NCBI GenBank assembly: GCA_973895155.1
Contig: OZ316892.1
Span: 22,382,001 to 22,446,000 of the forward strand
Source of the DNA: Marsupella aquatica
Taxonomy: Eukaryota; Marchantiophyta
Length of the DNA stretch: 64,000 nt
Reading direction: 5' to 3'
The position numbers were made by a program, and so were the translations under genes. This document shows, in pieces, positions 10,613 through 22,845 of this stretch (position 1 is its first letter; every line of letters starts with the position of its first letter). The notes under the pieces are model-generated. The model saw nothing but the letters and a program-made list of their open reading frames with translations. It did no database searches and was not told where the DNA came from.

Positions 10613-11280
10613 CGGGCAGGAGTTACGTACGCTAGTGCAGGGCAGGGCTGGGATTATAGGCTGTAACCTGCTCCTGGAATATTCAAAGAAGCTTCCCGGC
10701 TGCCGCCGATCAGTTTCTTTTCATATTCCGGACGCAGGGTTACAAATACGATTTCGGACCGAACGAGAACTATTTCCTCTAAACGAGAAGTGTATTTTCA
10801 TTTTCCGCCGAATCTCGCGAAATTGGCAGTTTTTTTCATCAAAAACACGTTTTTGGGGAAATAATGTAATTCGTATCGGAGTTCGGATTGAAACAGTAAA
10901 TTTAATAATGATCAAAACCAATGAAATTCATGCTAACAAACATTCATATTATCAAGGAATAATTAGATCCAAAAAACTTTCTCCTCAACCTCATATTCAC
11001 GCTCTTCGAAGATATATGAAAGGTCTTATCTATAAATCCATATCCACATTTTGAGCCAAGTGCAATAACTGTATCGGACTCCGGATTTGAGCCATGAAAG
11101 CTCCGACCCAATCTCAGTTTTCTCAGTTTTTGGATATTTACCAAAAATATTTTACATCACAGTCGATAAGAATTACTGCACGGTTCGTCAAACTTACCTT
11201 GCAGTTACCTCCACAATTGACCAGTTACCTCTGCAAGTGACCATAGTCAACATGCCATTCTTTCAACAGCAATGCGCAGT

Positions 11281-11424
11281 CCGATAAAATTATCGCGAAA
11301 ACTACGGGTGACAAAATACTAGTCGACAATACTAAGATCCTTCGGTTCATCGGTTAAATTTCAAAATTCCTATCCATATGAAGAAAACTCTTCGCAATAC
11401 CAACATCAGATAAATTTATCGCTT
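11281..11424. repeat. Element palindromes, left subterminal region
   Basis: TCCGATAAAATTATCGCG at about 11,281 and CAGATAAATTTATCGCT at about 11,409 are the outermost left copies of the element palindrome. They lie upstream of the transposase TATA box. Confidence 0.7.
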
Positions 11425-11569
11425 CAATTTCAAAACTATATAATTTTTCCACGATGCACATGTGAGAATGAAATTGGAAATCCAAGAAATATACCCTTTT
11501 TTGCTATTTTGTCGTTTAGGGTGACAGCCAATCAAAAGTGGACACGTGGGCCAACCCCTCAACAGACAC

Positions 11570-11576
11570 TATAAAA
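11570..11576 (+). promoter_or_regulatory. TATA box of the DUF7869-like transposase gene
   Basis: TATAAAA within CACTATAAAAGGGCC, 121-151 bp upstream of the two candidate start codons (11,691 and 11,721) and just downstream of the left palindromes. Confidence 0.55.
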
Positions 11577-13307
11577 GGGCCACCGCCGATAAGTTTTTGG
11601 CATCATTATCGAGAGTAGAGTTTTGGGAGTTGTGTTCTTGGAGCAACATTCTGTCCGCTGAGCCTTTCATTTTCCCTGATTGCGGGAGGAATGCAAAGCC
11701 CCATAGTGTCTTGGATAGCCATGTCTCAATCAGACACAGATTCACCTTCCAGTTCAGTTGAATCCTCTCCTAATCTTGTCGCTCGCTGTTTGCCAAGTCG
11801 CATACTTAAAGCTCTACCTCTCTCACAACAAATAGTGCCCGAAATCTCTGACTCAGATTCTGATGCAAGTTCTGGTCCTGAGCCCAGTGCTTACTTTCAA
11901 TCCCAGGTTTAGGTCCGAGACATCGCTTCAGGCCATCCATCCCGGGTTATGGAGAGGGTATCCGGCGACCGATACGCGTATCGCAGTCGGCATTCAAGTT
12001 GCCACATTCAACACAAGTTCAACGATGGATCTTTCAGTCTCCGGGTGAGGATCAGGACACAGAAATACAAAGACCGATACGGCGATTGGTCTTTGCATTG
12101 CCTGGACTGGATGTGCGAGCAAGCGAGGGAATCGGATTGCGAAGTCCAGACTCGGCCCTTTCTCGAATGGTCCATGGGAATCGTGGTGAACAAGTGCTCA
12201 ATTTTCCAGCAGCTCGTGGAGTCGTTGGGACTGCACGTGCGAATCCAGAATCTCCAAGTTCTCAAGGGTGGACTATCATTGGTTCTAGGCTCCAAGTATC
12301 GAGGAGAGGTCTTAGTGGCGTTTGGGTTATGTATAGAGAGCCACGGAGTCCAATTGTGTTTTCAGATGAGTCGAGTGCATCGGAGGATGAAGATGAGAAA
12401 GGAGATAGAGAATCCGATATAATAGCACAAGTTGTGTCTGAATGTTTAGAAGGAGCTGTGGAAGAGAATAGTTATAGTCATCTATTCAATACCCCTCTAA
12501 ATGCGTCAAGGAGATGTATAGAGGATGGTAGCTCAACAGAGAGTGATGCATCTATTCGTGAGGCACCTGAAGGACCCGAAAATGCCAATGTTATGAACGG
12601 ATTTCAGGCTGTAGAGAAGTCAAATGAGCCTAGTAAAAAAGATAGGGACCGAATTACTAGGAAAGACTATGATAAATGACAAATTGAATAGAAACAAAAT
12701 GAGAGAAATTCATAAGTATTCGTGTTGCGATAATTACTGTCTGAGGAATTTGGGTCTGCTAGCCGTGACGAAACAATGCACTTATTACTATGGGCTATCC
12801 TACCCAGAGAAGAACGTCCTTCTAAGAGGATGTGTGAAGGGTGGGCATGCTGGTGCAAGTGGTTACTCAGTTAGCGGTAGATCCTTTTGTCGGAGTGGTT
12901 TTAAGAAATTATTTTCACTAGGAAATAATCGTCTCCAAAAAATCTCGCAAAACATGTTTTCTCGGATACAGATTGGTACAGTTTGTCGAGAAAAATCACC
13001 TGCACATCTTGGTCTCGTCCAATGGCTGGATGATTTTTTTCCACAAATGTCGAGAGTCTCCCCAACAAGGATATCTTTCATTTACCTGACAATTGGACAA
13101 AAATAGAAGTTTTTGATGCCTTCCAGTCCAAAACTCTAATGTGCCAAGAACAAGGCATGACATATTCGTGGTTTGTTTGCATATGGAACAAGGAGTTTCC
13201 TTGCATGCGCATCCCCAAAAGGAGCCGTTTCTCCACCTGCGCCCCGTGTACTGAATTCAAATCACTCCGTGACAAGGCAACACTCGAAGCAAAAAAGAGT
13301 AAGTTTC

Positions 13308-15030
13308 TGTCGCGTCCCTAACCTGGGCCTTAAATCCAGTTTAGTTCCATGGCGCAACCTCGACCACCAGTAGGGGTGAGGGTTCGGGCAAGGAGGTGTG
13401 TAGTAGCCCCGATTAGCCCTAAGTCGGGCTAAGTCTATCTACGTACTGGTATAAACACTTGCGCAATTTGTACTAGTCATAGGTATATTTGTTTTCCACC
13501 GCTGGAATCTTCCCTCAGTTAGTGACTCGGACTAACTCCCGGCTTGGGGCTTTTCAAGCCATTGACGTGACAGGACCTTGTGACATACAATGGGTGGAAA
13601 TCCCTACCATTAGTCCGCACCCGGTACGTCCCTTAAAATGGCGTCTTTGCCCAGACAAAGCATGCGCACAACACCAGTTACTTGCAGAAACATTAGAGGG
13701 AAAAGACTACATTTACTCAGCGAAACATCAGTTTACATGGTTGACTCGACTTCAAAGGGGGTCAGCAGGCCCAACAGCAGTCGATGCCCAATCTCTACGA
13801 GGCCCTGCCTCGCACTTGCCCAGCAAGCTCGACTCTGGCTCTCACTCCTTGGTGCGCTCTGACCCTGCTCAGGCCGGGACTCCCCGTGCCTCACCTTTCT
13901 TATGCTAAAATAACTAAGCCTTCTCCCCCTACCATAGCGGAAGGGGAAGCCTAAATACTACAATTGCGGAAGAGAACCGGCGGATACTACCTTCCGGGAT
14001 ACTACCTACTGACTAACTACTTTTTGACTACTGGTCGCGCCGCACTGACTGGTTGACCGTCGACGACAAGTGTGCCGACCGGGATGGCAGCGGCCAAGCC
14101 TACTTACAAACTCTAGTCCGTTGATGAACTCCATCCTACGTTGGCTGATCCTAACTGATCTGGCCCTAATTCTTCTTACTGCCGCTAATCAGCGCCTAAT
14201 GACAGCCATTCTATCGTTACATCTAACCAAAAGATGCCGCTGACTTAACGGCCTTGCGCGGCGCCTGCTTCCATCCTTCGCTAACCACCCCTTACGTGTG
14301 TGCTGTGGTTGGACCAGGGCTGGTCCCCTTGTCGGGGCGAGACCTCGAGCCGCCTTGATCAGAGGTGGGCCCAGGTTTTCCCCGTTGGAGGACGAGCAGG
14401 GTAACGCGGTCCTGCAAAGCCTTGTTGTCCCGTACCGCCTCCTCCGCCTCGTTGGCAGCTTCATCGGCCTCGGTCTGGAGCCGCGCTACCTCCAGGTTGA
14501 GCTGGTTAATGGAGTCGCGATGGATCTGGTCCTGCGCCAGCAATTTATCCCACTCGGTGGAGAGACTAGCCACCTGCTGTGCTGCCTGCAGGAATTGTTC
14601 ACGGTGTCGTCCAACTTCTCGATCAGAAAGGCAAGTGGATGGCAACGTCCGCGAATTCCAAAAAAGGTAGACATAAGCAAATGGCCCGCAGCGCCATCGG
14701 CTCCTCTCTTATGGAGGTGCCAAGATGAGCCCAAGCGTGAGAAGGCCAAGCCGTTTTGGTCATTGATAATGAGCTGAAGTCGGCGCCTCGGTCCAAGCGT
14801 GATTCTTCTAACTGATTTTTACTCCGCTGCCGCCACCGTACCTCGGTCATGCGTAATAATCCTCTTCCTGAACTCGTAATTATTCGGTCATCTTAACCTA
14901 CTCCTAATCTAATCATAATGGCAATAGACGGGTATACGTGCTATTCTACGCTATGGCTACGGTCCTAATGCCCGTACAAGGCCTAATCTACGACCTGGGT
15001 TTGGTTAAGTGACACGTTACCCGTGTCACA
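13308..15030. mobile_element. Solo LTR (1,723 bp) with 5-bp target duplication GTTTC
   Basis: Begins TGTCGCGTCCC, ends CCCGTGTCACA and is flanked by GTTTC at 13,303-13,307 and 15,031-15,035. A TG...CA boundary with a 5-bp duplication is typical of LTR retroelement integration. No polymerase genes or second LTR copy are visible inside. A minus frame at 14,292-14,645 has heptad-like coiled-coil character but I recognise no gag. A short non-autonomous LTR element is the alternative. Confidence 0.75.
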
Positions 15031-15052
15031 GTTTCTAAACCTATGTGTTACT

Positions 15053-15272
15053 CCCGATAATTTTATCGGGTTGAGTATTCATGTGCTTCTTCTTTGGCCA
15101 TGTGAGTGAATATATCGTTTGAACAGTTTGAATACTGAACCTGATAAATTTATCGTTGTCACAATTTTTCATTACGGTCTTGTGTTTGAATACTGAACCC
15201 GATAAATTTATCGTTGTCAGAGTTTATCATTACGGTCTCGTGTTTGAATACTGAACCCGATAAATTTATCGC
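15053..15272. repeat. Element palindromes in the transposase intron
   Basis: Four copies: CCCGATAATTTTATCGGG at 15,053, then three of (C)CTGATAAATTTATCG or CCCGATAAATTTATCG type near 15,141, 15,198 and 15,256. The last three are each preceded by GTTTGAATACTGAAC-like sequence, so the whole unit of about 58 bp is tandemly repeated. Confidence 0.85.
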
Positions 15273-17093
15273 TGTCAGGGTTCAACATTGCGGTTATCAT
15301 GTTTTGTCCTAAACATTTTTATTATTGTAGGAAAATTCTTAACATTGCTAAACAAGCATCGGAAGGCACAAGCAGTCGAGAGGGAGAAGTTAGCAAAGCA
15401 CCGGAGCAAATGTTACAAGAGTTCGGAGAAATATTTGGGCATCTGTATTGATGGAATGGATCAAAAGAAGACAGAGTTACCTCATTTCATTCGGTGTCCG
15501 AAGAATATGGATGAAAAGTATTTCATCCCCGTACACGTAGTGGGTTGTTTGATCTTCAACAAACAATTAAGTTCAAATGTTTTTTTGAACTATCCAAATA
15601 TTCACAATGATAGCAACCTGACCATCCACGTTATCCAGCATATTCTGAATACCTGGGAAGGTCTGCTCCCTCCAGTGCTTTACCTCCAGCTTGATAACAT
15701 AGCTCGGGAAAACAAAAATAAATATCTTATGGCATATTTGAATATGTTGGTGGAGATAGGTGTTTTCCAGAAAATAAAGGTTGGTTTCCTATTGGTGGGG
15801 CACACCCATGATCAAATTGATCAAATGTTTAGCAAGTTTTCTTCAAAATTGAACAAGTGAAAAGCTTTCCGGTTGGACATTCTTTCAGCAATCATAGAGG
15901 AATCCTACAATCCTACGGCAAAGATATTTTTCGTCGACGAGGTTGCCGATTTCAAGAAATTTGTGTCAGACAAGGATCAAGCAAATGACAAGGATATGGA
16001 TGGTCAGCTTCTACGTACTCTCCATGGCATAAGTGCTCAAAAACAATTTCAGATTACTAGAGTACTCGAAGATGGAAGTGCTTGGTCCGTATTCCATGCC
16101 AAATATCTTTCAACGACAACCGATTGGGGGGAGACGGTGGATTTTGTTCGGTACATTCCATCATCTGGAATGTGGGTCGCACCACAAATGGCATTGAAGT
16201 CGGCCACGGGAGCGACAGGAGACAATGAAGAGCAAGAGAATGATGTTGAGGAACAAGATGAGCGGGCAGCTCAAAGTTATTTGTCAACTCTTCAAAAATA
16301 TCGAAGAGCAATTGAAGATGGATTCAATTACTTTGACGACGAAGATCGTCTATGGTGGGGTTGTTTTTTTGACAAACAAAAAGAAGTGATTCAGCACCAC
16401 CTGAAACCTGCACAATGGAGTTTTGATTGGAGTTGGCCCAAGGTAAAAGTACAGAGAGAACTTCCGAGTAATCCTACGGAAGCAGCAATGGAACCTAGCT
16501 TGGTTGATAAAGTAGCGGGTGTGAGGACAGTCATGTATTCTGGAAGTCGAAGAAAAGTCACGGAAATTGGAGACTTCAAGGATCTAGAGGTGAATACTAA
16601 ATTTGCAATGATATGTGTAGCAGCCCATCAGGATCCCAAGGGAAGACCATTCTGGATGGCAAAAGTGATTGAGATTCTCACAAGAATTAACGACATCCCA
16701 GAGCGGATTAAAATCACTTGGTATGCAATGGATTCAGAGGACGAGTCTGCAATTGAAGGCAGATATTATCCGGAGAAAGAGGCTTCGTCTAGCAAAGTAC
16801 TGGAGGATGAATTGTCCCTAGCAGAAACTGTCGTTTATGCGTATAACTTTGCATTATTGGCAAATAGTACTCTCCCTATACAAACAAGACGAATCATTCA
16901 AAATGCAATGGAGACTGTAGTCGTTGATAGTCGAAGCTAGTTGCAGCTTTAAGTTATAATGGTTATCGTTCCCATGAATATGTACAGTGGTTATCGTTCT
17001 GGGACTATGTACTCCGCAGCTATAATGATATTTTTTTTTTGAAATAATTGCAATGACAAACCAGTTAGAGCATACAATGCTAAGTCCGATAAG

Positions 17094-17228
17094 ATTATCG
17101 ACAACTCCATTCCCCTAGCTAGAACACCACGACAATCCGATATATGCAAAGTCCGATAAATTTATCGCATTAATAAAGGTGACAAAGGTTCTTCCTCATG
17201 GAATACAGAATCCGATAAATTTATCGAC
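17094..17228. repeat. Element palindromes in the convergent 3' spacer
   Basis: Three copies (GTCCGATAAGATTATCGAC, GTCCGATAAATTTATCGCA, ATCCGATAAATTTATCGAC) lie between the transposase stop (16,940) and the methyltransferase stop (17,271). Confidence 0.85.
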
Positions 17229-18404
17229 AACTCCATTGGTGATTGACATTATCCTAACGAGCACACGCAACTAATCTAATAACATGTCGTTGAGATCATC
17301 CTCATTTGGTGTTCTGGGAGGCTCTTCCTCAGTTTCTTCTTGTTCCTCTTTGGTCTCCTTCACGACCTCAACTACGTAAGTCGATGTCCCGAGAACACCC
17401 AATTGGCCTGCAATTGGTGGTTGAATCTCATGACCTTCAACGCCGTGCCCTTCAATCTGGGATTCTTCATATAAATTCCAGTTTGACTCTAGAATCATGA
17501 TCCGGGATTTCACAAAATCAATCTGCGCAGAACTCTTATCAACAGCACAACCCTGGCGAGAATTGAGGAGCGTAGCAGCTAATGTCGATCCGGTTCCACA
17601 ACAAAGATCAATAACCCAATCCTCTTTCTCAGAGAAATGGGAAACAAACCAAGCCCCCAAACCAACAGGCTTCTGATACGGGTTCACAATAAATCCCAAC
17701 AGATCAACAAACTTCTTGGTTACACATGGAACCTTGATGATATTGACGCGAGACTCATCCGGTTGGAAATTGTACATGTCCATGTTCCGAATGCCTTCCT
17801 CGCTATAGAAACATATCGACCAGTTCTCAAAACCCCACGCCAATCGAGCTCCAACGGGACGCTTATGAATGTTAGTCTTCTCCCAAATTCCAGCCTCGAC
17901 CCCACAGTTGCATACACTCTCCAGTGCAGACATCACCATATGCGTTTGTTGTAGTGAATGGATCACAACAAACCTCCACTGCTTAGCGGTCGTCATCTTT
18001 GAGAAACTTGTCAACATGTCTAAAATGTCCTTTTCTGTGAAGGCCACTTCATCAAACTCCGAACTAGGAGCATTAAAACCATACGGAATATCCGCAACCG
18101 CAAGGGTGTAAGCCCTTGGTTGAACAAAAGAATCCAAAATTCGAACATCACCAACATGGAGATAGTAGGGAAAAAAATCCCCGTCTGCATTTTTCCATGT
18201 TTGTTCAAACGCTTTTGCTGTGCCCTCGCCTAAGGACCTCAGCCGATTGTACTTATCAATTGCAGCAAGCACAAAATTCTTAAACACATAAGGGATTTCA
18301 GCTGAGGGAACAATAACCTCCCCCGCAGATTTATAAGTGACAGCCGGAACCACTTTGCTTTTCCTTTTCGAATTAATCTTCAGTTGTAAAAATGTCAGAC
18401 ACAT

Positions 18405-18633
18405 CTACAGTTAGAATAGCGTGAGATGAATGCTAAAGCCGATAAAAATCTCGCAATGGAGCACGCTAGCCGATAGATGGAATCGCTTAGAAACCAACAA
18501 AGGAATGCTAAAGCCGATAAAATCTCGCGATGGAGCACGCTAGCTGATAGATGCAATCGCTTAGAAACCAACAAAGGAATGCTAAAGCCGATAAAAATCT
18601 CGCGATGGAGCATGCTGTGAGAGGAATGCTTAC
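18405..18633 (-). other. Second intron of the ParB-methyltransferase gene, with repeats
   Basis: Holds three copies of a unit of about 75 bp containing GCCGATAAAAATCTCGC and TAGAAACCAACAAAGGAATG. The GATAAAAATCTCGC box is a less symmetrical relative of the element palindrome and also occurs twice in the first intron (near 19,752 and 19,816). Confidence 0.75.
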
Positions 18634-19704
18634 CGCATCACTCAATTTCTCCGCCCATATGCCAAGGACCGAGACATCTATTTCGTTGGGAAACATTTCT
18701 CTGCATGTTGCCCAATCTGGCTGACCAGATATCTACAAAAATAGTTTCTTCACCTTGGCAAGCTTTTTCAACTTCTCACCTTCCTTGTGCATTTGATCCA
18801 AAGTGATCACCTTCCCGATAACCCTATTCAAGAGACGCTTGACATGCTCCTTATTTGACAGTCCTTGGAGACCTCAAAATGAATTTAAGTTGAGGTCACC
18901 AGCAAGTTTATTCATTTTAATCTCCCTTACCGTCAAAGGTTTTACCTTTCCCTTTGCGTTCGTCGTTGCCACAATTTTTGTGGGTTGTCCTAAGACAATA
19001 CCTTTCTCCCACATCTGGAAAATTTGCTCCTGAAGATCCCAAATTTCACCTGTTTGGAAAGCAATTTGGAAAGCCGGATCATGTTTGGCCATGGAGTCAC
19101 GAACTCCTGGCGTGTACTCCATCATGCATTCTTGACAACATGCTTCGCGGGCATCTTTAGTCGAGCCCACACCCATTTCAAGAAAAATATTGTGACAAGC
19201 GCGAACTTGGTCAATTTTAGTCATGTTCTTCCGATACTCTTGGTCATAGTTATGCTGGAAGCCTAACTTTTGGACCTCGGATCTCGTACGCCCAGCGTAA
19301 ACCCAAGCTTCCAGCTCACCATATATTTGCTTCCCGTACATTTTAAACAACTCGGACTTTGCCCGAGCACCATGATTCCCTCCAATAATTCTATACTTCC
19401 ATACCCTTGACTTCAGGATGTCCCAATCTGCGGTTGTGGGACAATCCTTCGGATCCACACACAACACGAACGGGGCACTGAAGTTGGTGGGGTTTTTCAT
19501 GAGAAGTATCTTGATATTTTCCACATGCAATCTATCCACTGGTCTAATCAAAGTTGACAAATCCCCCTCCTCATCAAATATGAGATTGTCGACATGCAGA
19601 AGCACAGTTGTCCTTTGCACCCTTCGTTGCATCAGAAGACTGAGCTCTGCCTTGATTGCGTCCGTCTCATACATCAAAAGAGCCGTCTCCTCCTCCTGAT
19701 CAGC

Positions 19705-19866
19705 CTACAAAAGCGTTGAAAATTCAATTAAGGAAAGAAACTGCGAGATTTTTATCGGAGTTCGCATTTGTTCAACATAACTCCACAATCCGCAATTCAG
19801 GAAATAAACAGCGAGATTTTTATCAAATTTCGTATTTGTTAAACAGTACAACGACGTAGTACTTAC
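19705..19866 (-). other. First intron of the ParB-methyltransferase gene
   Basis: Minus-strand donor GTAAGTACTAC and acceptor CGCTTTTGTAG. Phase 0 on both sides and open reading across the junction support it. It contains two GATAAAAATCTCGC boxes. Confidence 0.75.
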
Positions 19867-21074
19867 CAATGGCGCAGCAGGAACCACGATTGGAACTGAT
19901 GGAATTGACGGAGCTCTATCTACTTCTGCAGCCACCGTCTCAGTCCAACCAGTCCTCTTCCTCTTTGTGCTAAGTCCAGAATCAGATGGCCCGGATCCCT
20001 CGGATCCTTTACTTTCGCTTGGTTAATTAACGGATGGTCCTCGACGGTTGCCTTGGCCTCTCCCACTACCGCCAGTTTCCTGGCTCTTCTTCCCACCGTC
20101 AGAGGTTCCCGCAACATCTCCCCTGCCGCTACCTCTCCCTTTCCCTCTTCCACTTCCCGAAACCCGACCAGAAGTTGTAGGTTCGTCCACGTCAATATGT
20201 GTAGAGGATTGCAATGGTTCTTTCTGCCCCGACATTTTATCGGCATTAGAACCACCGCTGCCACTTGAACCTGGTTTCTTGAAAACAATTTTGCGGACAG
20301 GTTTGAACTCTTCACCCACAAGTCTCTTGTACTCTGCATTCACCCTTGGAAGCATGATGGCATCACAATCTTGCACATACTGGCCGATCCAAGCCGAACC
20401 CATAACATTCATCTCTCTTGCTGCCCAAACTTCGGCAACAAGGGGATCTTCTGGATAACTGTCCATCGATTTCTCATCAAAGTTATTGAGAGTAACAATG
20501 AGAGATGTGAAACCCTTGCGCCCACACATTGTCAAGAAACTAAGGCCCTCTGTCAACACTTTTCCCTCCCCGTGGCCAACCATGAACTCGACGACGGCAA
20601 CAGCAATGACAGGGCCATACGAAACATTAACCTTCGCCGATTTTTGCAATTGGACCCAAAGGATTGGGGTAGCACAATCTTCAAAACCCATGGACTGTAA
20701 TCTGGCATCACGGAAGTACCATGACTTCTTGATACACTTGACCTCTTCACAAATGTCTTCACTCGTCCAAATTGCATTGGTGAGGCTTGTCATGAGACTT
20801 TCTGCCTCAGCAGATCCACTCTTTCCACTAGCAGCCATGGCAAAGTCTGCAAATAAACAAATTCCAATGCAAAGAGCGATAAAATTATCGCCGCCAATCT
20901 CACAGCACATGTGGACATGACATCTCATCACACAAGGACAAAGAGACCCGCAATGCAAATGACCAATAAAATTATCACAAAAGTGAGCCTTCTTTAAATT
21001 GACGGCCGAGTGTACAGGTCGAAGAATCAACTACGGAACCCTAAATCCAAAACCTTAACCCCTAAACCTAAACC

Positions 21075-22651
21075 CTAATCATAGTTGAACCTCGCCAGAG
21101 CGAAGCGTTCGATCCGCTTCTTGGGCCATTGGGGAATATGAGTGACGCGATGATCATAAGCCCACAGCCAATGGAAATCAACTTCACCAGTCTCAGGATT
21201 CACTACTGCTACTGAATACCGGCGTGACGGAATGTCACAACAAGCATTTGTGCAGCATGGACAGATCTCACCATTGGCAAGGACGTTCGTCCACAGGCAA
21301 CTTACATAGATCAAGTTAAAGAGCGCACAGACTGGCTGGGGGGGGAGTTGATGAATCTTGTATGAATATATTTTCCCACCAGTGTCAATAAAAAACTCAG
21401 TGGCAAGAGGATTGTCCAGCTCGTCAATCACATCCTGAATCTCATCGAATGCTCTACGTCTGTTGTCGGCATAGAATTCTGGCTCATAAGTAGGATTGCC
21501 CTTCACAACATGACAGCAGTGGAGTATAAAACGTCTTACTGCACCGGTTTTTAGAAAGAGTAGGATAACTCTTCTAGAAAATCCAACATATCTATCCCAC
21601 CGAATATAAATTTCTCCCCTACCTGATCTACGTAGAAGTGAAATGCGTTATGGTAAAACGGTTTTACTACCAGCCTGCATATCTTTAAAATTAGTGACTC
21701 ATCCAGCCTCCTTAGCTGGTCCAGCATGGCTCCATTCCCCCATTCTGGAGGATCCAAGTAGGGTACAAAAATGCGTCGCTCGAGCATGGCCTGATCACCG
21801 AATAGAAATCAGGAATAATTTTTGGAGAACATACTAATTACAATTCTACAAGTTTCATCCAACTTTACAGTACCTTGTATAACGGGCTGTGAAGCCAATG
21901 CACTTGTCAGCTAATCATCCGAAGAGGCGCAAACAAATACACTCTGGACCACACAACCCAAAGTCAGGGGAGGTAGAGTCAATTACATTCAAAGTGTTTC
22001 TTTACAAGCTCTTCTCGAGCAAACCTTAGAGCACCCAAAATCGACTAGAGGAATGAGGAGTGCGATAAATTTATCGGATGTTCGCAGCAATGCCTCATCC
22101 ACTCAGACTTGTCCATGCCATGCAAGAATTGTCCGCTTCCCGCTTTCTCCAAGATTTATCCAAACTCTACGAAACTGATCTAACTGCTCATACGAAAAGC
22201 ACCCAAGCATATCTATGGGAGGGAGGAAATGAGTTTCCTCTCGGAAGACCCTAGCAATATGTATGTTTGAGAGAAGGTCGGCATTAGGAATGTTTGCGAG
22301 CATTTTATTTATGTCATTGATCTCACGGACTGCATATTTCAATAGCGCCCAAAATCGTGTACCAACAACAAGATGGTTCCATTTCTTTGAGGTGGTTCCA
22401 AGACAAATGATTGTTCTCATTCGAGTCAGTCGTTCTTTTGGTAGAAGTTTTAGGTCAAGGCCAAGGTGTTCATCTTGTGTGCAAGACAAGGCTAGGAGGG
22501 GCCAAATGTGAGATTCAACGAGTTGATCGGGAAGTCCATTCAACAAACTTCTGCATTCCACACCGGGCACTTTTCCTCAAATATATTTCCTACGCTCGTG
22601 GGCTAAAACGGATCCCATCTTTGCAACGATTAGATTCTCTGACGTAGCCAT
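21075..22651 (-). pseudogene. F-box-like gene, several exons, broken
   Basis: From the ATG at 22,651 the frame runs, past a TGA at 22,577-22,579 (one change from CGA), into an F-box-like segment: SLLNGLPDQLVESHIWPLL, then LGTTSKKWNHLVVGTRFW. F-box proteins give target specificity to SCF ubiquitin ligases. The frame ends near 22,103. It resumes after a probable acceptor (GGTGATCAG, about 21,790) in MLERRIFVPYLDPPEWGN, and again after a frame change near 21,540 in a Cys-rich part (CPCCTNACCD) to 21,075. The donor of the first intron is not canonical, so that junction is uncertain. The C-terminal domain is not recognised. A job in the element, such as removing a host repressor, is only a guess. 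Confidence 0.5.
22061..22080. repeat. Element palindrome in the F-box-like gene intron
   Basis: GTGCGATAAATTTATCGGA, a single copy. Again it lies outside the coding segments. Confidence 0.7.
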
Positions 22652-22845
22652 GAAGCAGAGCTACCAAAACCACCAATAAAAATACCTTCAATCACCAAGT
22701 GTAACCGAACACATCCACAGTACCAACCCTGCATGACAGTTTAACGATTAGGACTCGTGACGTATTATATTCGCTGCGCAAGGGTAGGACTTGTTTATTT
22801 AAATATGTCCTTACAAGATGCGCCTCAATGCAAAGGTCGAAACAC

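Larger units (their letters stand above)
13299..15330 (+). other. Intron of the DUF7869-like gene, enlarged by a solo LTR
   Basis: Donor GTAAGT at 13,299 and acceptor TTATTATTGTAG ending at 15,330. The codon split (phase 1) joins into an open frame. Without the LTR the intron would be about 300 bp, and that remainder holds four element palindromes. Confidence 0.75.
11691..16940 (+). pseudogene. DUF7869-like transposase (RNase-H-fold), frameshifted and with one in-frame stop
   Basis: The N-terminal third is low complexity and Ser/Asp/Glu-rich (SDESSASEDEDE near 12,370) and changes frame more than once. The conserved part starts near 12,690 with KYSCCDNYC and a second Cys pair (CAPC). It runs through WLDDFF, where the frame slips at a run of seven T (13,034-13,040), and continues with DIFHLPDNWTKIEVFDAF. 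It reaches a canonical donor (A|GTAAGT, 13,299) and resumes in phase after an acceptor at 15,330. The second exon has GICIDGMDQKKTELPHF, LQLDN with ENKN, and GHTHDQIDQMF. These are the conserved acidic/His positions of the family I know as DUF7869, which I infer to be catalytic. A TGA at 15,858-15,860 interrupts the frame, which then stays open to 16,940 with an FWMAKVIEIL...KITWY segment. One mutation from CGA would explain the TGA. Confidence 0.65.
17271..20838 (-). pseudogene. ParB-like domain plus beta-class DNA methyltransferase, three exons, three in-frame stops
   Basis: Exons 20,838-19,867, 19,704-18,634 and 18,404-17,271 join in frame across GTAAGT/TTTGTAG and GTAAGC/CTGTAG introns, about 1,058 residues. 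Exon 1 is a globular segment followed by a Gly/Arg/Ser-rich linker. A basic TKRKRTGW stretch near its end could be a nuclear signal. Exon 2 has a ParB/sulfiredoxin-like fold with the motif IIGGNHGARAKSELF (about residues 430-444). Exon 3 has motif IV as ADIPYGF (786-791), a QKPVGL element and motif I as DLCCGTGS. Motif IV before motif I is the beta-class order of N6-adenine or N4-cytosine enzymes. ParB-methylase pairs are familiar in phages. The frame is broken by TAA (20,023-20,025), TGA (18,874-18,876) and TAG (18,733-18,735), with no frameshift. The target base and sequence cannot be read from the gene. Confidence 0.75.

Noticed and set aside
11949-12422. 157-codon frame overlapping the transposase N-terminal region
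   Set aside because: The overlapping frame with acidic Ser-rich clusters fits better as the coding one. This is likely a shadow, although frame changes make the region uncertain.
13308-15030. A full LTR retrotransposon in the transposase intron
   Set aside because: No polymerase genes and no second LTR copy within the 1.7 kb; a solo LTR or short non-autonomous element fits better.
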